From NCBI RefSeq assembly GCF_000242895.2, contig NC_021171.1:2886001-2950000 (forward strand): a stretch of 64,000 bases of DNA, given 5' to 3'. The notes beneath the pieces were generated by a model. That model ran no database searches. It was not told the DNA's origin and saw only the letters and a program-made list of their open reading frames with translations. Shown one piece after another: positions 25,716-35,315 of this stretch (positions are counted from its first letter, which is position 1; each line of letters opens with the position of its first letter). The translations under genes were made by a program, and so were the position numbers. The DNA comes from Bacillus sp. 1NLA3E (GTDB lineage: Bacteria; Bacillota; Bacilli; Bacillales; Cytobacillaceae).

Positions 25716-26168
25716 TCAATAATTTCTCTTGTTTCCCTTTTTTACAAATTCCCAGTCTTTTTCTATATTTTTCCTTACCTTTTGAAGAAGATTGAAAATG
25801 GTTTCTACTTCTCTTTCGGAAAAACCCTCTAATGCAACAGTATCGGAATAATCATGTTCTCTTTTGATAAAAGGATAAACTTTTTGCCCTTTTTCTGTAG
25901 GAAAGAGCTTCTTTATTTTCTTGTTATGTTGATCGTCTTTCTTTTCAATAAAACCATTCATTTCAAGCTTTTTTATAGCACGAGCAGCTGTTGTTCGATC
26001 TACTTTTATCATCTCAGCTAACTTTTCCTGAATAATTCCCGGGTTTTCACATATACGGACAAGGTATAAATACTGCCCTTTTGTAAGGTCAAATTCTTTA
26101 AATTCTATATTACTTATAGAATCTAATGCCCTTGCTATCATTCCAATTTCTCGTAAAATTTCTTTCAT
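25716..26168 (-). CDS. MarR family transcriptional regulator
   Basis: A 150-residue winged-helix repressor. The recognition helix is in QEKLAEMIKVDRTTAARAIK and the wing in NGFIEKKDDQHNKKIKKLFP. The C-terminal helices give the dimer interface. AAGGAGATAATC precedes the ATG. It is divergent from the GNAT-YczE pair, and a TTGC-palindrome lies between them, which is the likely operator. It may control itself, paiA and the divergent pair. The inducer is unknown. Confidence 0.88.
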   Translation of the reverse strand: MKEILREIGMIARALDSISNIEFKEFDLTKGQYLYLVRICENPGIIQEKLAEMIKVDRTTAARAIKKLEMNGFIEKKDDQHNKKIKKLFPTEKGQKVYPFIKREHDYSDTVALEGFSEREVETIFNLLQKVRKNIEKDWEFVKKGNKRNY

Positions 26169-26188
26169 GATTATCTCCTTAACCTCAT

Positions 26189-26253
26189 TATTTGTTGCAT
26201 TTACTATAAAATTAATATAAATTAAATTTAGCCTAATTTTATTGCATTTGCAA
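26189..26253. promoter_or_regulatory. Candidate MarR operators in the divergent region
   Basis: TTGCATTTGCAA (26240-26251) is a near-perfect inverted repeat in the divergent spacer, and TTGTTGCATTT (26190-26200) repeats its left part. Both lie in AT-rich promoter sequence between the MarR gene and the GNAT gene. Confidence 0.45.
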
Positions 26254-26296
26254 CAAAATCATCATGGTCATATTAATCTAAAGGGACTGAAAAAAA

Positions 26297-26740
26297 ATGA
26301 ATGTAAAAAGAATAACGATTGATGAAGATTTAAGGGCAGCATTTGCTATTCGGAAACAAGTATTTGTGAAAGAACAAGGCGTACCACTAGAAGATGAATT
26401 TGATCAATTTGATACACTCAATGGACATTGCCAACACATATTAGTCCATTACAATGAACAACCGGTCGGTACGGGAAGGATAAGGTTTTTGCATGGAGTA
26501 GGAAAATTGGAGAGAATCTGCATTCTTAAACCTTACCGTAAATTTGGTCTTGGAAAAATCGTTATAAAAACGTTAGAAGAAATAGCGGAAGAACGGGGAG
26601 CCTCGCAGGTTAAATTACATGGACAAACGCAGGCAGAAGGATTTTATAAAAAACTAGGGTTTAGGACTTCTTCTACAATCTTTATGGAAGATGGAATCCC
26701 ACATATTCTCATGCTCAAAGAATTATCTTCTAAAAAATGA
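26297..26740 (+). CDS. GNAT family N-acetyltransferase, YjcF/ElaA-like
   Basis: A 147-residue single-domain acetyltransferase. FAIRKQVFVKEQGVPLEDEF near residue 15 is the mark of the YjcF/ElaA subgroup. The acetyl-CoA loop is PYRKFGLGKIV, and FYKKLGFRTSS follows near the end. AAAGGGA precedes the ATG. It overlaps the next gene (YczE family) by ATGA, so the two are co-translated. It is divergent from the MarR regulator. Confidence 0.87.
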   Translation: MNVKRITIDEDLRAAFAIRKQVFVKEQGVPLEDEFDQFDTLNGHCQHILVHYNEQPVGTGRIRFLHGVGKLERICILKPYRKFGLGKIVIKTLEEIAEERGASQVKLHGQTQAEGFYKKLGFRTSSTIFMEDGIPHILMLKELSSKK

Positions 26741-27360
26741 TAACGAGGTCGGTTAAAGCCAAATATGTTGTTTATGTAATAGGAATATTACTATTAACCC
26801 TGGGTATTTCTTTCACTATACAATCAGACCTTGGAACTTCACCCTTTGATGCGCTTTTGGTAGGACTATCCTTAAATGTGGGGCTAACTGTGGGAAGTTG
26901 GGAAATTATAATAGCTTTAATATTAATAGGTTGTAATTCATTTTTAAAAAGACAAAGACCAGAAGTTTTAGGGTTATTAACAGCATTTATAACCGGTATC
27001 GGTATTGATATGTGGCTTTATTTATTGCACAGTTTTATAACACCCGAACAAGTAATCAGCAAAGTTATTTGTTTTGGAATTGGCTTGGTTGTTATAGGAC
27101 TAGGAACTGCAACATATTTACAAACAAATTTTGCACCGATTCCAATTGACCGTTTAACATTAATCCTACAAGAATTATCTAGAACAAATTTATTTTTTTC
27201 GAGAACATTCATTTACCTCGTATTCTTGATATTAGCAATAATTTTCCATGGACCAATTGGAATTGGAACTTTATTAACCGTTTGTTTAGGAGGACTAATA
27301 CTTAATCAATTTATGCCACTTACTAAAAGAGTAATAGAACGCGTATTAACAATACTCTAG
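26737..27360 (+). CDS. YczE/YyaS family membrane protein
   Basis: A 207-residue membrane protein with about five helices, of the YczE family (formerly linked to YitT): LGISFTIQSDLGTSPFDALL near residue 18 and TYLQTNFAPIPIDRLTL near residue 128 are its conserved stretches. In B. subtilis YczE lies by the surfactin operon and affects lipopeptide production; the mechanism is not known. It is coupled to the GNAT gene. The substrate, if it is a transporter, is unknown. Confidence 0.82.
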   Translation: MITRSVKAKYVVYVIGILLLTLGISFTIQSDLGTSPFDALLVGLSLNVGLTVGSWEIIIALILIGCNSFLKRQRPEVLGLLTAFITGIGIDMWLYLLHSFITPEQVISKVICFGIGLVVIGLGTATYLQTNFAPIPIDRLTLILQELSRTNLFFSRTFIYLVFLILAIIFHGPIGIGTLLTVCLGGLILNQFMPLTKRVIERVLTIL

Positions 27361-27404
27361 GACATCACGAAATTATGATAATGATAAACACCATTCAATT
27401 TAGA

Positions 27405-27638
27405 ATAGTCAGATTGTCAAGAAAGAGTATTCAGTATTTTTCTCGGCAATTTTTTATTTATCCTGCTAATTGGCCTGTTGATTTCCGCTCCAGGTGCTCG
27501 CTTTCCGCGGGGCGGGCGCTGAGCCTCCTCGGCGTTACACACCTGCGGGGTCTCACCTGTCCCGCTGCTCCCGCAGGAGTCGAGCACCTTCCGCTCCAAT
27601 CAACCTAAATTAAATCACCCTGACCATTCAATTTAGAA
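27405..27638. repeat. Full-length GTTGATT repeat (copy R5) with duplicated flank
   Basis: 27477-27604 is the 128-bp GC-rich element in inverse orientation to copy R2. The left flank CAGATTGTC, GAAAGAGTATT, TTTCTCGGCAATTTTTT and CCTGCTAATTGGCC also occurs beside copy R1 at 9676-9742. CCATTCAATTTAGAAT occurs on both sides (27391 and 27625), the second time as a hairpin. Short plus- and minus-strand frames inside it are not genes. Confidence 0.8.
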
Positions 27639-27738
27639 TGGTTTTGATTTTTCTTGTTCAACTAACCATCCTGTGCTTTAAATACAGAATTTCACTATCC
27701 CTTCTAAACTTTAATCTAGATATCTTATTAAAAGATTT

Positions 27739-28530
27739 CTATTTATATGTATACATCATCCAGAATCCTATATCTTTAAATCCGATTTTTTTATAGATTG
27801 CTCCAGCTTCAGGATTATCATAGAACAAACAGAGATCTTTCCCTTCGAGTAACAGTTCATTACAAAGCTTGAGCATACATTTGGTTGCATTGCCCTTTTT
27901 CTTATAGTTTTCTAATGTAGCGACAGCTACAACCATTGCGGACATAGAATTTTCTGCTGCAGTTGATGCTGTTGATACCATTTTTCCATCTGCTAAAATA
28001 AAAAATGAACGCGAAGTTCCATCCTTCAATTCACGATATTTTCTTTCTACTGTTAGGGTTGATTCAAACTCTGGAATTGAGTTTATCAATTCAACAAGGG
28101 CTTCTGCATCTTTAGAAAGGGCTTTTTGAACACTTTTTAAATCTATATTATTTATATTACCATCTAGTTTTGTACATTTAGCATAATAACTTTGCCTCTT
28201 CCTCTTAAGCTCTTGTTTCAGGAAGGGCTCAATTTGTTCAGTAAATTCCTTTAATCCGGACATCATTTTAAAATCAGGATCATTAGACATAATTTCTGCG
28301 AATCCCATAGCATTAAAGGATTCCGCCGCAAATGGAATATAGTTTTCCTCGAATTTTAACAAAACAGCTACTAGCTCTCCACTTTCATTAAATTCTCCCC
28401 AAACTTTTTGGAATTCTTGGTCAAACCCATATGCTTCAATGTCGCCAATGATAAATAAATTTTCAGCTGGCATAGTTTTTATCAATTTAAAACAAACCTC
28501 TTGGTCATTTTCGTTAAGTCTTCTAATCAT
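27739..28530 (-). CDS. GNAT family N-acetyltransferase (263 aa)
   Basis: A two-part acetyltransferase. The N-terminal half resembles the variable domain of GNATs such as Bacillus YjdJ-type or FeeM-like fusions; the C-terminal half (residues 150-263) has the fold: FFILADGKMVSTASTA, MVVAVATLENYKKKGNATKC as the acetyl-CoA loop, and YKKIGFKDIGFW near the end. AGGAGGAGAAACCAAA precedes the ATG. It is transcribed alone. The acceptor substrate is unknown. Confidence 0.82.
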   Translation of the reverse strand: MIRRLNENDQEVCFKLIKTMPAENLFIIGDIEAYGFDQEFQKVWGEFNESGELVAVLLKFEENYIPFAAESFNAMGFAEIMSNDPDFKMMSGLKEFTEQIEPFLKQELKRKRQSYYAKCTKLDGNINNIDLKSVQKALSKDAEALVELINSIPEFESTLTVERKYRELKDGTSRSFFILADGKMVSTASTAAENSMSAMVVAVATLENYKKKGNATKCMLKLCNELLLEGKDLCLFYDNPEAGAIYKKIGFKDIGFWMMYTYK

Positions 28531-28681
28531 TTTGGTTTCTCCTCCTATGTTCTATGGTTCCTTTACATCACCAACTTGTTTAGTTTATTTTAACTTTCTT
28601 TTATAACGGGAACATTTTATTTAATTACAATATATTGTCTATTCTCACTTCTCAATATAATGAAGGAGTATATCAATAATT

Positions 28682-28711
28682 AAAGACCCATGACAATTTT
28701 TGTCATGGGTT
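28682..28711. terminator. Terminator-like hairpin between nasC and the GNAT gene
   Basis: GACCCATGACA and TGTCATGGGTT form an 11-bp stem in a 330-bp gap otherwise without features. It does not follow either gene at the expected distance on the minus strand, so its owner is unclear. Confidence 0.5.
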
Positions 28712-28858
28712 TCACTGGTGGTGGCGAATTACTTTGCGTTTCCATACAAAAAAAACACGGTAACTTGTGATTAAGTTCACTAAGATTTTCTTTTAGAGTA
28801 TCACTTGCTTTTTAAGCTATTTAAACTTATTTGAATAAATTATGGTGCTTCAAACCAA

Positions 28859-31000
28859 TTAAAAGTCTGTAACAGTACTGACTTTAACGGCACTGACTTT
28901 AAACCCCGGCATTCTGCATGTTGGGTCTAATTCTTTTGACACGAGGCGATTGACATTTTGGGAATCGTCCCAATGAATGGGGATAAAAACCGTGTCTTGA
29001 CGGATCGCTTCTGACCATTTGCTTCTGACAATAATGCTTCCTCGTCTAGATTCAATCTTCACTAAAGAATGATCTTGAATTCGGTATTTCAGCGCTGTTG
29101 TAGGATGAATTTCCATGAATGATTCGAAATTTCTTGCTGCTAATGACGGACTTTTTCTTGTTTGTACCCCTGTTAAATAATGTGACATAATCCTTCCTGT
29201 CGTCAAATAGAGTGGAAAATCTTCATTCGGTTGTTCTTTCGGAACAGCCGGGTTATTTGGAACAACAATCATAGACGCCTTCCCATCAGGAAGCGGAAAA
29301 GATGTTTCAAATATTCGTTTTGTCCCTTTATGGTCTATTTCTGGGCACGGCCACAAGATGCCACCCTCCGCCCTTAAGCGCTCATACGTAATACCGTAGT
29401 AGTCAGCCATTCCACCGCGGCTCGCTACCCTTAATTCATTAAATATCTCTTCCGTAGATGAAAAGGAAAAATATTTCCCTTTTCCAAGAACACGGGCGAT
29501 GTCACAAATAATTTGCCAGTCATGCTTAGCTTCTCCCGGAATCGGATAACTCGCTTCCCTCAGTGTTACTCTCCCTTCCAGATTGGTCATGGTGCCCTCA
29601 TCCTCTAAATAAGATGTAGTTGGCAAAATAAGATTTGCTAGCTTAGCAGTTTCGGAAACAAATAAATCGACTACCACAAAAAACTTTAATTTCTTCAATG
29701 CCTCCTTGACGAAATTCGCGTTCGGATTAGAAACGACGGGATTAGAACACATTAGAAGCATACCGGTAATCTCGCCTTCATGAACTTTCTCCATCATTTC
29801 GTAAGCTGATACCCCTTTGCCCGGTAGCTCGTCTTCGTTGATTCCCCACACACCGGCAATATACTCCCGATGTTCTTTGTTTTCAATCGAGCGATACCCC
29901 GGAAGCTGATCTGCCTTTTGACCGTGCTCCCGAGCTCCCTGCCCATTCCCCTGACCAGTGATTGCTCCATAACCGGAGGAAGGCTTCCCTATTTTACCTG
30001 TAGCAATAAGAATATTCAGTAAATTCCGAACAGCTATAGACCCATCTGTTTGTTGTTCCACTCCTCTTGCTGTAAAAATCATACCCGTTTCCTCACGACC
30101 GAATACCACAGCCGCTTTGCGAATTTGATCGACTGGAATACCGGTCAGTTGGCCAATTTCTGCTAAGTTCAATGAAGATACATGCACCTTCACTTCCTCA
30201 AAGCCGTTCACTCTTTCAGCAACAAAGTCTTCATCGATATAGTTTTCTTCGATGATGACTTTTAAAAGTCCATTCGCTAAGGCAGCATCCGTTCCCGGTT
30301 TTACTTTTAAGTGCAAATCCGCGATTTTTGTCGTAGCCGTTTCTCGTGGATCAATGGCGATAATATACGCGCCATTTTCCTTCGCTTTCTGAAAATATGG
30401 CATAATGGTCGGCTGACATTCGGCAATGTTCGTACCAGCTAAAATAATACACCGTGCGAATGGAACTTCTGTTAAGGCGTTAGTCAGCCCCCGATCCATT
30501 CCGAACGTTTGGCTTGCTGCCGAAGCAGCTGCGGACATACATAAACGGCCGTTATAATCAATGTATTTTGTTTTTAATGCCACACGTGCAAATTTACCGA
30601 GTAAATACGCCTCTTCATTCGTAATCGAGGCACTGCCATAAACTGCTAGTGCATTCATACCATCTTCAGATTGAATTTTGTTGAAATTTTCTTTAATATG
30701 ATTCAGTGCTTCCTCCCAGGAAATACGAACAAATTTACCATCCACCTTAAATAATGGATGCTTGATTCTGTCATCATGAAAAGCATGCTGATGTGCATTG
30801 ATCCCTTTAATACATAAACGCCCCTCGGAAGTTGGATTGTCCTTTCCAATTGTCGTGTGCTTTTTCCTTGTAACAATTGATTGTTCAATCAATTGCATTT
30901 TACATTGCATACTGCAATAGGGACATTGTGTATCATATACTTTTTCTGATTGAACTTCCTGCTGCTTCATCCGAAAGTATTTTAATAACAACTCAGTCAA
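28859..31000 (-). CDS. nasC: Assimilatory nitrate reductase catalytic subunit NasC
   Basis: A 713-residue molybdopterin oxidoreductase that reduces nitrate to nitrite in the cytoplasm. The N-terminal [4Fe-4S] site is CPYCSMQCKM...GRLCIKG (residues 26 to about 68). The Mo-bis-MGD core includes YGSASITNEEAYLLGKFARV and GQGNGQGAREHGQKADQLPG, and the C-terminal domain carries YLTTGRIMSHYLTGVQTRKS. The start is TTG at 31000 behind GATGAGG; the product then begins MTELLLKYFR, as in B. subtilis NasC. It lies 103 bp after nasB in the same direction. Electrons come from NasB. Confidence 0.95.
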   Translation of the reverse strand: MTELLLKYFRMKQQEVQSEKVYDTQCPYCSMQCKMQLIEQSIVTRKKHTTIGKDNPTSEGRLCIKGINAHQHAFHDDRIKHPLFKVDGKFVRISWEEALNHIKENFNKIQSEDGMNALAVYGSASITNEEAYLLGKFARVALKTKYIDYNGRLCMSAAASAASQTFGMDRGLTNALTEVPFARCIILAGTNIAECQPTIMPYFQKAKENGAYIIAIDPRETATTKIADLHLKVKPGTDAALANGLLKVIIEENYIDEDFVAERVNGFEEVKVHVSSLNLAEIGQLTGIPVDQIRKAAVVFGREETGMIFTARGVEQQTDGSIAVRNLLNILIATGKIGKPSSGYGAITGQGNGQGAREHGQKADQLPGYRSIENKEHREYIAGVWGINEDELPGKGVSAYEMMEKVHEGEITGMLLMCSNPVVSNPNANFVKEALKKLKFFVVVDLFVSETAKLANLILPTTSYLEDEGTMTNLEGRVTLREASYPIPGEAKHDWQIICDIARVLGKGKYFSFSSTEEIFNELRVASRGGMADYYGITYERLRAEGGILWPCPEIDHKGTKRIFETSFPLPDGKASMIVVPNNPAVPKEQPNEDFPLYLTTGRIMSHYLTGVQTRKSPSLAARNFESFMEIHPTTALKYRIQDHSLVKIESRRGSIIVRSKWSEAIRQDTVFIPIHWDDSQNVNRLVSKELDPTCRMPGFKVSAVKVSTVTDF

Positions 31001-31103
31001 TTTACCTCATCCTTCGCTCACTTATTTTCTCTATTCACTTTTCCGCTGAATAACGTAATATAAGTGCCGTCATATAGTTCACCTATGGTATATGGTATAT
31101 CGT

Positions 31104-33458
31104 TTATCCCTTTTGAGCCATCCTCTTTCTCCAAGACTTATCCTCATCTAACCTCTTTAACAGCTGATGACGAAGCTCTTGATCAAATAGCACTTCCCTT
31201 ACATGGATTAAGCCAAGTCGTTCCAGCCACTCCCAAGTACGCTCCAAATAATTGCCTGTCTCTCGATAATATTGGATAAAACCGCTGATAACCTCCATCG
31301 CTTCATCTTTTGTCCCCGCAACACATAGCAATTCTCCGACTCTTACATTGCGCCCACTGCTGCCACCGACATAAATTTCCCACCCTCTGTCAGTCCCAAT
31401 TACCCCGATATCCTTTGTTGTCGAACCCGCCCCATTATGCATGCAAGAAGATACACCGATTTTGACACGATATGGAGTCGTTACAAATTCTGTTTTCTTC
31501 TCTAATTTGACTGCCAACTTTAGAGATGGATATTTATTACATTGGCAAACATGTTCGCCAATACACGTTTTTACATTTTGAACCATATTTTTATACGTAG
31601 AACTTAAAGGCATGTTCAAATCGGCCCATACACCTGACAAGTCTTCACTCTTAATACCCATTAAATGTATTCTTTGTTCGCTGGTAACTGCCACATTTGA
31701 TATAGCGTATTTTTCAGCCACATTTGCAATTTTTCGTAATTGCTCTGCGGTTGTCATGCCGCCAAACATTTGCGGAATAACTGAGTACGTACCATTATCC
31801 TGAACGGTTGCATTCATTCTTTCGCTAACGAAAAGAATCTCTTGTTTACTTTCATACTCTGGAAAAATCATTCCTAAATAATAGTTCAAGGCAGGTCGAC
31901 ACGTTGAACAGCCTTGCTTGTTTTCCCATTCAAGTTTATCCATCACTTCTTCCACTGAAGTCAATCCCAGCAGCTGCATCTCGTGCACCACTTCGTCTTC
32001 CATTAGCGATGTACAGGAGCACATCGACTTTTGTTCCATTTCCTCATCATGTTCGTCACTCTGGATATAGGAAAGAAGATCCGTTACCAACCGCTTACAA
32101 CCTCCGCATGAACCAGAGGCTTTCGTACATGTTTTGACCTGTTCAATCGTTGATAGGCCTTCCTTTTGAACCGCCTCGATGATCATTCCTTTTGTCACTA
32201 TGTTACAATTACAAATGATTTCGCTATACGCCATGGAAGCAACCGAATGTTCGTCTCCATTTGACGACTGAAGCAAAAGGACTTTTTCTGCATCCAACAC
32301 ATCTTTTTTCTTAATAATCATCTCCAACAGCCTTGTTCCATCCCGCGTATCTCCAAACAATACAGCTCCAACCATTTTACTGTCTTGAAAGACGATCTTT
32401 TTATAAATACCGACTAATTCATCAAAGATGGTAATCTCCTTTGTTGTTTTCCCCCCCGCAAACTGGCCGACTGAAAATACATTAACACCCGAAATCTTTA
32501 GGTGCGTGGATAAAATCGATCCTTCATAACCTTTACAATCGATACCGCAAATGTGTTTGGCCAGTACTTGCCCCTGCTCATAAAGGGGTTTGACCAACCC
32601 GTACACCATTCCCCTGTGTTCCACGCATTCCCCAACAGCGTAAACATTAGGAGTATTGGTCTTCAAATAGTCATTCACAATGATGGCACGGTTTGTTTCA
32701 ATGCCGCTGTCCTTTGCTAACTGAACATTCGGCCTAACCCCTACAGCCATCACGACCAAGTCAGCCTCCACTTCCGTTCCGTCCTTAAAACGCAAACCCT
32801 CTACCCGTTGGTTTCCGATAATCTTTTGTGTCTCCTTTTCTAAAAGAAAGTTCATTCCTTGACTTTCCAACTCTTTTTGCAGCATTTTGGCAGCAGTTGG
32901 ATCAAGCTGCCTTTCCATTAAATAGCGGGCAATATGAACTACATTCACTTCCATCCCAAGATTCAACAGTCCTCTCGCTGCTTCTAAACCCAATAATCCA
33001 CCCCCGATCACAACTGCTTTTTTATATTTTTTCGAGGTTTCAATCATTTTCCGGCAGTCTTCAATCGTTCGAAATGCGATAACCCCTTCTTTATCCGCAC
33101 CCGGAAGCGGAAGATGAAATGGAACAGAACCAGTTGCCAAGATCAGTTTGTCATATGAAACTTCCCGGTCTTTATCCGACCGTACCAGTTTTTTTTCTTT
33201 ATTGATTTTTATCACCGTTTCTCCTGTAAACAATTGAATATGATGCTCTTCATACCAATCACGATCATTTATCGTAATATCTTCGACCGACGTCATGCCC
33301 TGCAGCACGGTCGACAATAAAATTCGATTATAATTGGCGTGCGGTTCACTTCCGAAAATAGTAATCTCAAAAGCATCAGGATCATTCTTTATTATTTCCT
33401 CAATACAACGCACACCCGCCATACCGTTCCCTATTAAAACTAGTTTTTGTTTAGTCAT
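31104..33458 (-). CDS. nasB: Assimilatory nitrate reductase electron-transfer subunit NasB
   Basis: A 784-residue flavoprotein that passes electrons from NAD(P)H to NasC. FAD and NAD domains: LVLIGNGMAGVRCIEEI at the N-terminus and AVVIGGGLLGLEAARGL near residue 145. Two BFD-type [2Fe-2S] modules follow (CNCN...CTKASGSCGGC and CSC...GCSTC). The C-terminal part copies a nitrite-reductase fold but has decayed cluster ligands: TCIGEHVC is kept, whereas CPRSC of NasD is SCMHNG here, so the siroheme site is lost. ATG at 33458 follows GGAGGTTTAGAA. Divergent from nasA across a TnrA/GlnR box. Confidence 0.92.
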   Translation of the reverse strand: MTKQKLVLIGNGMAGVRCIEEIIKNDPDAFEITIFGSEPHANYNRILLSTVLQGMTSVEDITINDRDWYEEHHIQLFTGETVIKINKEKKLVRSDKDREVSYDKLILATGSVPFHLPLPGADKEGVIAFRTIEDCRKMIETSKKYKKAVVIGGGLLGLEAARGLLNLGMEVNVVHIARYLMERQLDPTAAKMLQKELESQGMNFLLEKETQKIIGNQRVEGLRFKDGTEVEADLVVMAVGVRPNVQLAKDSGIETNRAIIVNDYLKTNTPNVYAVGECVEHRGMVYGLVKPLYEQGQVLAKHICGIDCKGYEGSILSTHLKISGVNVFSVGQFAGGKTTKEITIFDELVGIYKKIVFQDSKMVGAVLFGDTRDGTRLLEMIIKKKDVLDAEKVLLLQSSNGDEHSVASMAYSEIICNCNIVTKGMIIEAVQKEGLSTIEQVKTCTKASGSCGGCKRLVTDLLSYIQSDEHDEEMEQKSMCSCTSLMEDEVVHEMQLLGLTSVEEVMDKLEWENKQGCSTCRPALNYYLGMIFPEYESKQEILFVSERMNATVQDNGTYSVIPQMFGGMTTAEQLRKIANVAEKYAISNVAVTSEQRIHLMGIKSEDLSGVWADLNMPLSSTYKNMVQNVKTCIGEHVCQCNKYPSLKLAVKLEKKTEFVTTPYRVKIGVSSCMHNGAGSTTKDIGVIGTDRGWEIYVGGSSGRNVRVGELLCVAGTKDEAMEVISGFIQYYRETGNYLERTWEWLERLGLIHVREVLFDQELRHQLLKRLDEDKSWRKRMAQKG

Positions 33459-33547
33459 TTCTAAACCTCCAGCCGATTGTAAAAAATGAGAGTCCATATC
33501 GTTATAGGACTTATTATTTCATAAAATCCAGATTAATAAATTATTTA

Positions 33548-33564
33548 TGTCATATTATCTTACA
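33548..33564. promoter_or_regulatory. TnrA/GlnR box between nasB and nasA
   Basis: TGTCATATTATCTTACA matches TGTNA-N7-TNACA exactly. It lies in the divergent region, 90 bp from the nasB start, and would give nitrogen control to both nasBC and nasA. Confidence 0.8.
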
Positions 33565-33801
33565 TGAATTGTGACAAAACTCACTGTAACAGTCTATCCT
33601 TTAACCAAGAACGAAACAAAAACTTTACAACCAGGGAGGTATGAAGATATAAAAAATATTGGTCTATTTTCATTTTTAGTATGGGTTGGAAAGGTCATCT
33701 TTCCAAAAAATCAAACGATCAGATTGTAATTAAAAATCCATTTATTCACTTGCGCACTTACTAACAATCAGAAATTCATATGTTAAAAGGAGAGAAACAT
33801 T

Positions 33802-35007
33802 ATGAAGTTATCCGATCTTAAAAAAAGCGGTCATGCACCGTCTCTATTCGCCTCATTTTTATACTTTGATGTCAGCTTTATGATCTGGGTTTTATTAGGA
33901 GCTCTAGGGGTATATATCACAAAAGATTTCGCTCTTTCACCCGCAGAAAAAGGCCTCATTGTTGCCGTTCCTATTCTTGGCGGCTCATTCTTCCGTCTCG
34001 TCCTCGGCGTCTTAACTGACCGGATTGGGCCTCGAAAAACAGCAATTGGCGGAATGATTGTAACGATGCTCCCGCTTGCATGGGGATGGTTATTCGGACA
34101 GACACTTACAGAACTTTACTTAATTGCAATCCTGCTTGGTGTAGCAGGTGCAAGTTTTGCTGCAGCATTACCGATGGCGAGCCGCTGGTATCCGCCGCAT
34201 TTACAAGGATTAGCGATGGGAATCGCAGGTGCAGGTAACAGCGGAACGTTATTTGCTACTTTATTTGGACCGCGTCTTGCAGAACATGTCGGCTGGCACG
34301 GCGTGATGGGAATAGCTCTTATTCCTCTATTAATTGTATTAACTATTTATGTCCTTATTGCAAAAGATGCACCTTCACAGCCTCCGGCAAAACCAGTCAT
34401 CGAATATTTCAATGTCTTCAAACTAAAAGATACATGGTATTTCTGTTTACTTTATAGTGTCACTTTCGGTGGTTTTGTCGGTTTAGCCAGCTTTTTAAGT
34501 ATCTTTTTTGTCGATCAATATGATTTATCAAAAGTAAGAGCAGGAGATTTCGTAACACTTTGCGTGGCGGCAGGTAGCTTTTTCCGTCCGGTAGGCGGAT
34601 TCATCGCCGATAAAATCGGCGGCGTTCGACTACTCACCTTTTTGTTTATCGGTGTAGCACTCAGCATGTTTGGCGTAAGCCAACTTCCATCTATAACTAT
34701 GGTGACAGCTTTATTATTCATCGGAATGATGTGCCTTGGCATGGGAAATGGAGCGGTTTTCCAATTAGTTCCACAGAGATTTCAAAAAGAAATCGGGATG
34801 ATTACCGGTATTGTCGGAGCTGCCGGCGGTGTCGGCGGATTTTTCGTACCCAATATTCTTGGAACACTTAAACAAGTGACAGGAACCTACGCAACAGGTT
34901 TTATGGTTTATGCAGGAATTGGATTGGCGGCACTTTTAGTTTTGATGATTGCGCAAATTTCATGGAGGAAAGCTTGTCCCCCAAAAGAAGCTTCTGTGAA
35001 AATTTAA
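33802..35007 (+). CDS. nasA: Nitrate transporter NasA (NarK family MFS)
   Basis: A 401-residue, 12-helix MFS permease that imports nitrate (and probably exports nitrite). The nitrate signature motifs are present: [20 protein letters not shown] in helix 5 and [19 protein letters not shown] in helix 11, with an Arg in [14 protein letters not shown] and another in [12 protein letters not shown]. Length equals B. subtilis NasA. AAAAGGAGAGAAACATT precedes the ATG. It reads away from nasB and is closed by its own terminator before nasD. Confidence 0.95.
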   Translation: MKLSDLKKSGHAPSLFASFLYFDVSFMIWVLLGALGVYITKDFALSPAEKGLIVAVPILGGSFFRLVLGVLTDRIGPRKTAIGGMIVTMLPLAWGWLFGQTLTELYLIAILLGVAGASFAAALPMASRWYPPHLQGLAMGIAGAGNSGTLFATLFGPRLAEHVGWHGVMGIALIPLLIVLTIYVLIAKDAPSQPPAKPVIEYFNVFKLKDTWYFCLLYSVTFGGFVGLASFLSIFFVDQYDLSKVRAGDFVTLCVAAGSFFRPVGGFIADKIGGVRLLTFLFIGVALSMFGVSQLPSITMVTALLFIGMMCLGMGNGAVFQLVPQRFQKEIGMITGIVGAAGGVGGFFVPNILGTLKQVTGTYATGFMVYAGIGLAALLVLMIAQISWRKACPPKEASVKI

Positions 35008-35030
35008 TGATTTAGATTCAATGAAGAATT

Positions 35031-35080
35031 GGCCTTTCATCTCCGCTAGTAAGATAGTGAAGATGAAAGGCCTTTTTTTC
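35031..35080 (+). terminator. Terminator of nasA
   Basis: GGCCTTTCATCT and AGATGAAAGGCC form a 12-bp stem followed by seven T residues. Confidence 0.88.
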
Positions 35081-35214
35081 CATTAATCTCTTCCCCTCAA
35101 TAGACCACTCGTATACTGATTTATCTTGAACCCTAAAAACCAATTAAAACACTTCCCGATAATAAATTGCAGTGGAAGAAACATTTTGGAGGACATTACA
35201 TATCGAGAAAACCT

Positions 35215-35231
35215 TGTGAGAAATCCTAACA
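35215..35231 (+). promoter_or_regulatory. TnrA/GlnR box of nasDE
   Basis: TGTGAGAAATCCTAACA fits TGTNA-N7-TNACA exactly and lies 85 bp upstream of nasD, so nasDE has its own nitrogen-controlled promoter. Confidence 0.78.
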
Positions 35232-35315
35232 CAACAGGTCACGTATTCAACAAACCATGATATAGTTTAGTAAATTTATTCAACTTATACAACTTGCTAA
35301 TAGGAGGAACGCTGG

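Noticed and set aside
27375-27608. Open frames inside the GC-rich repeat at 27.4 kb
   Set aside because: They are by-products of the palindromic repeat; the same repeat at 10.5 kb encodes nothing comparable.
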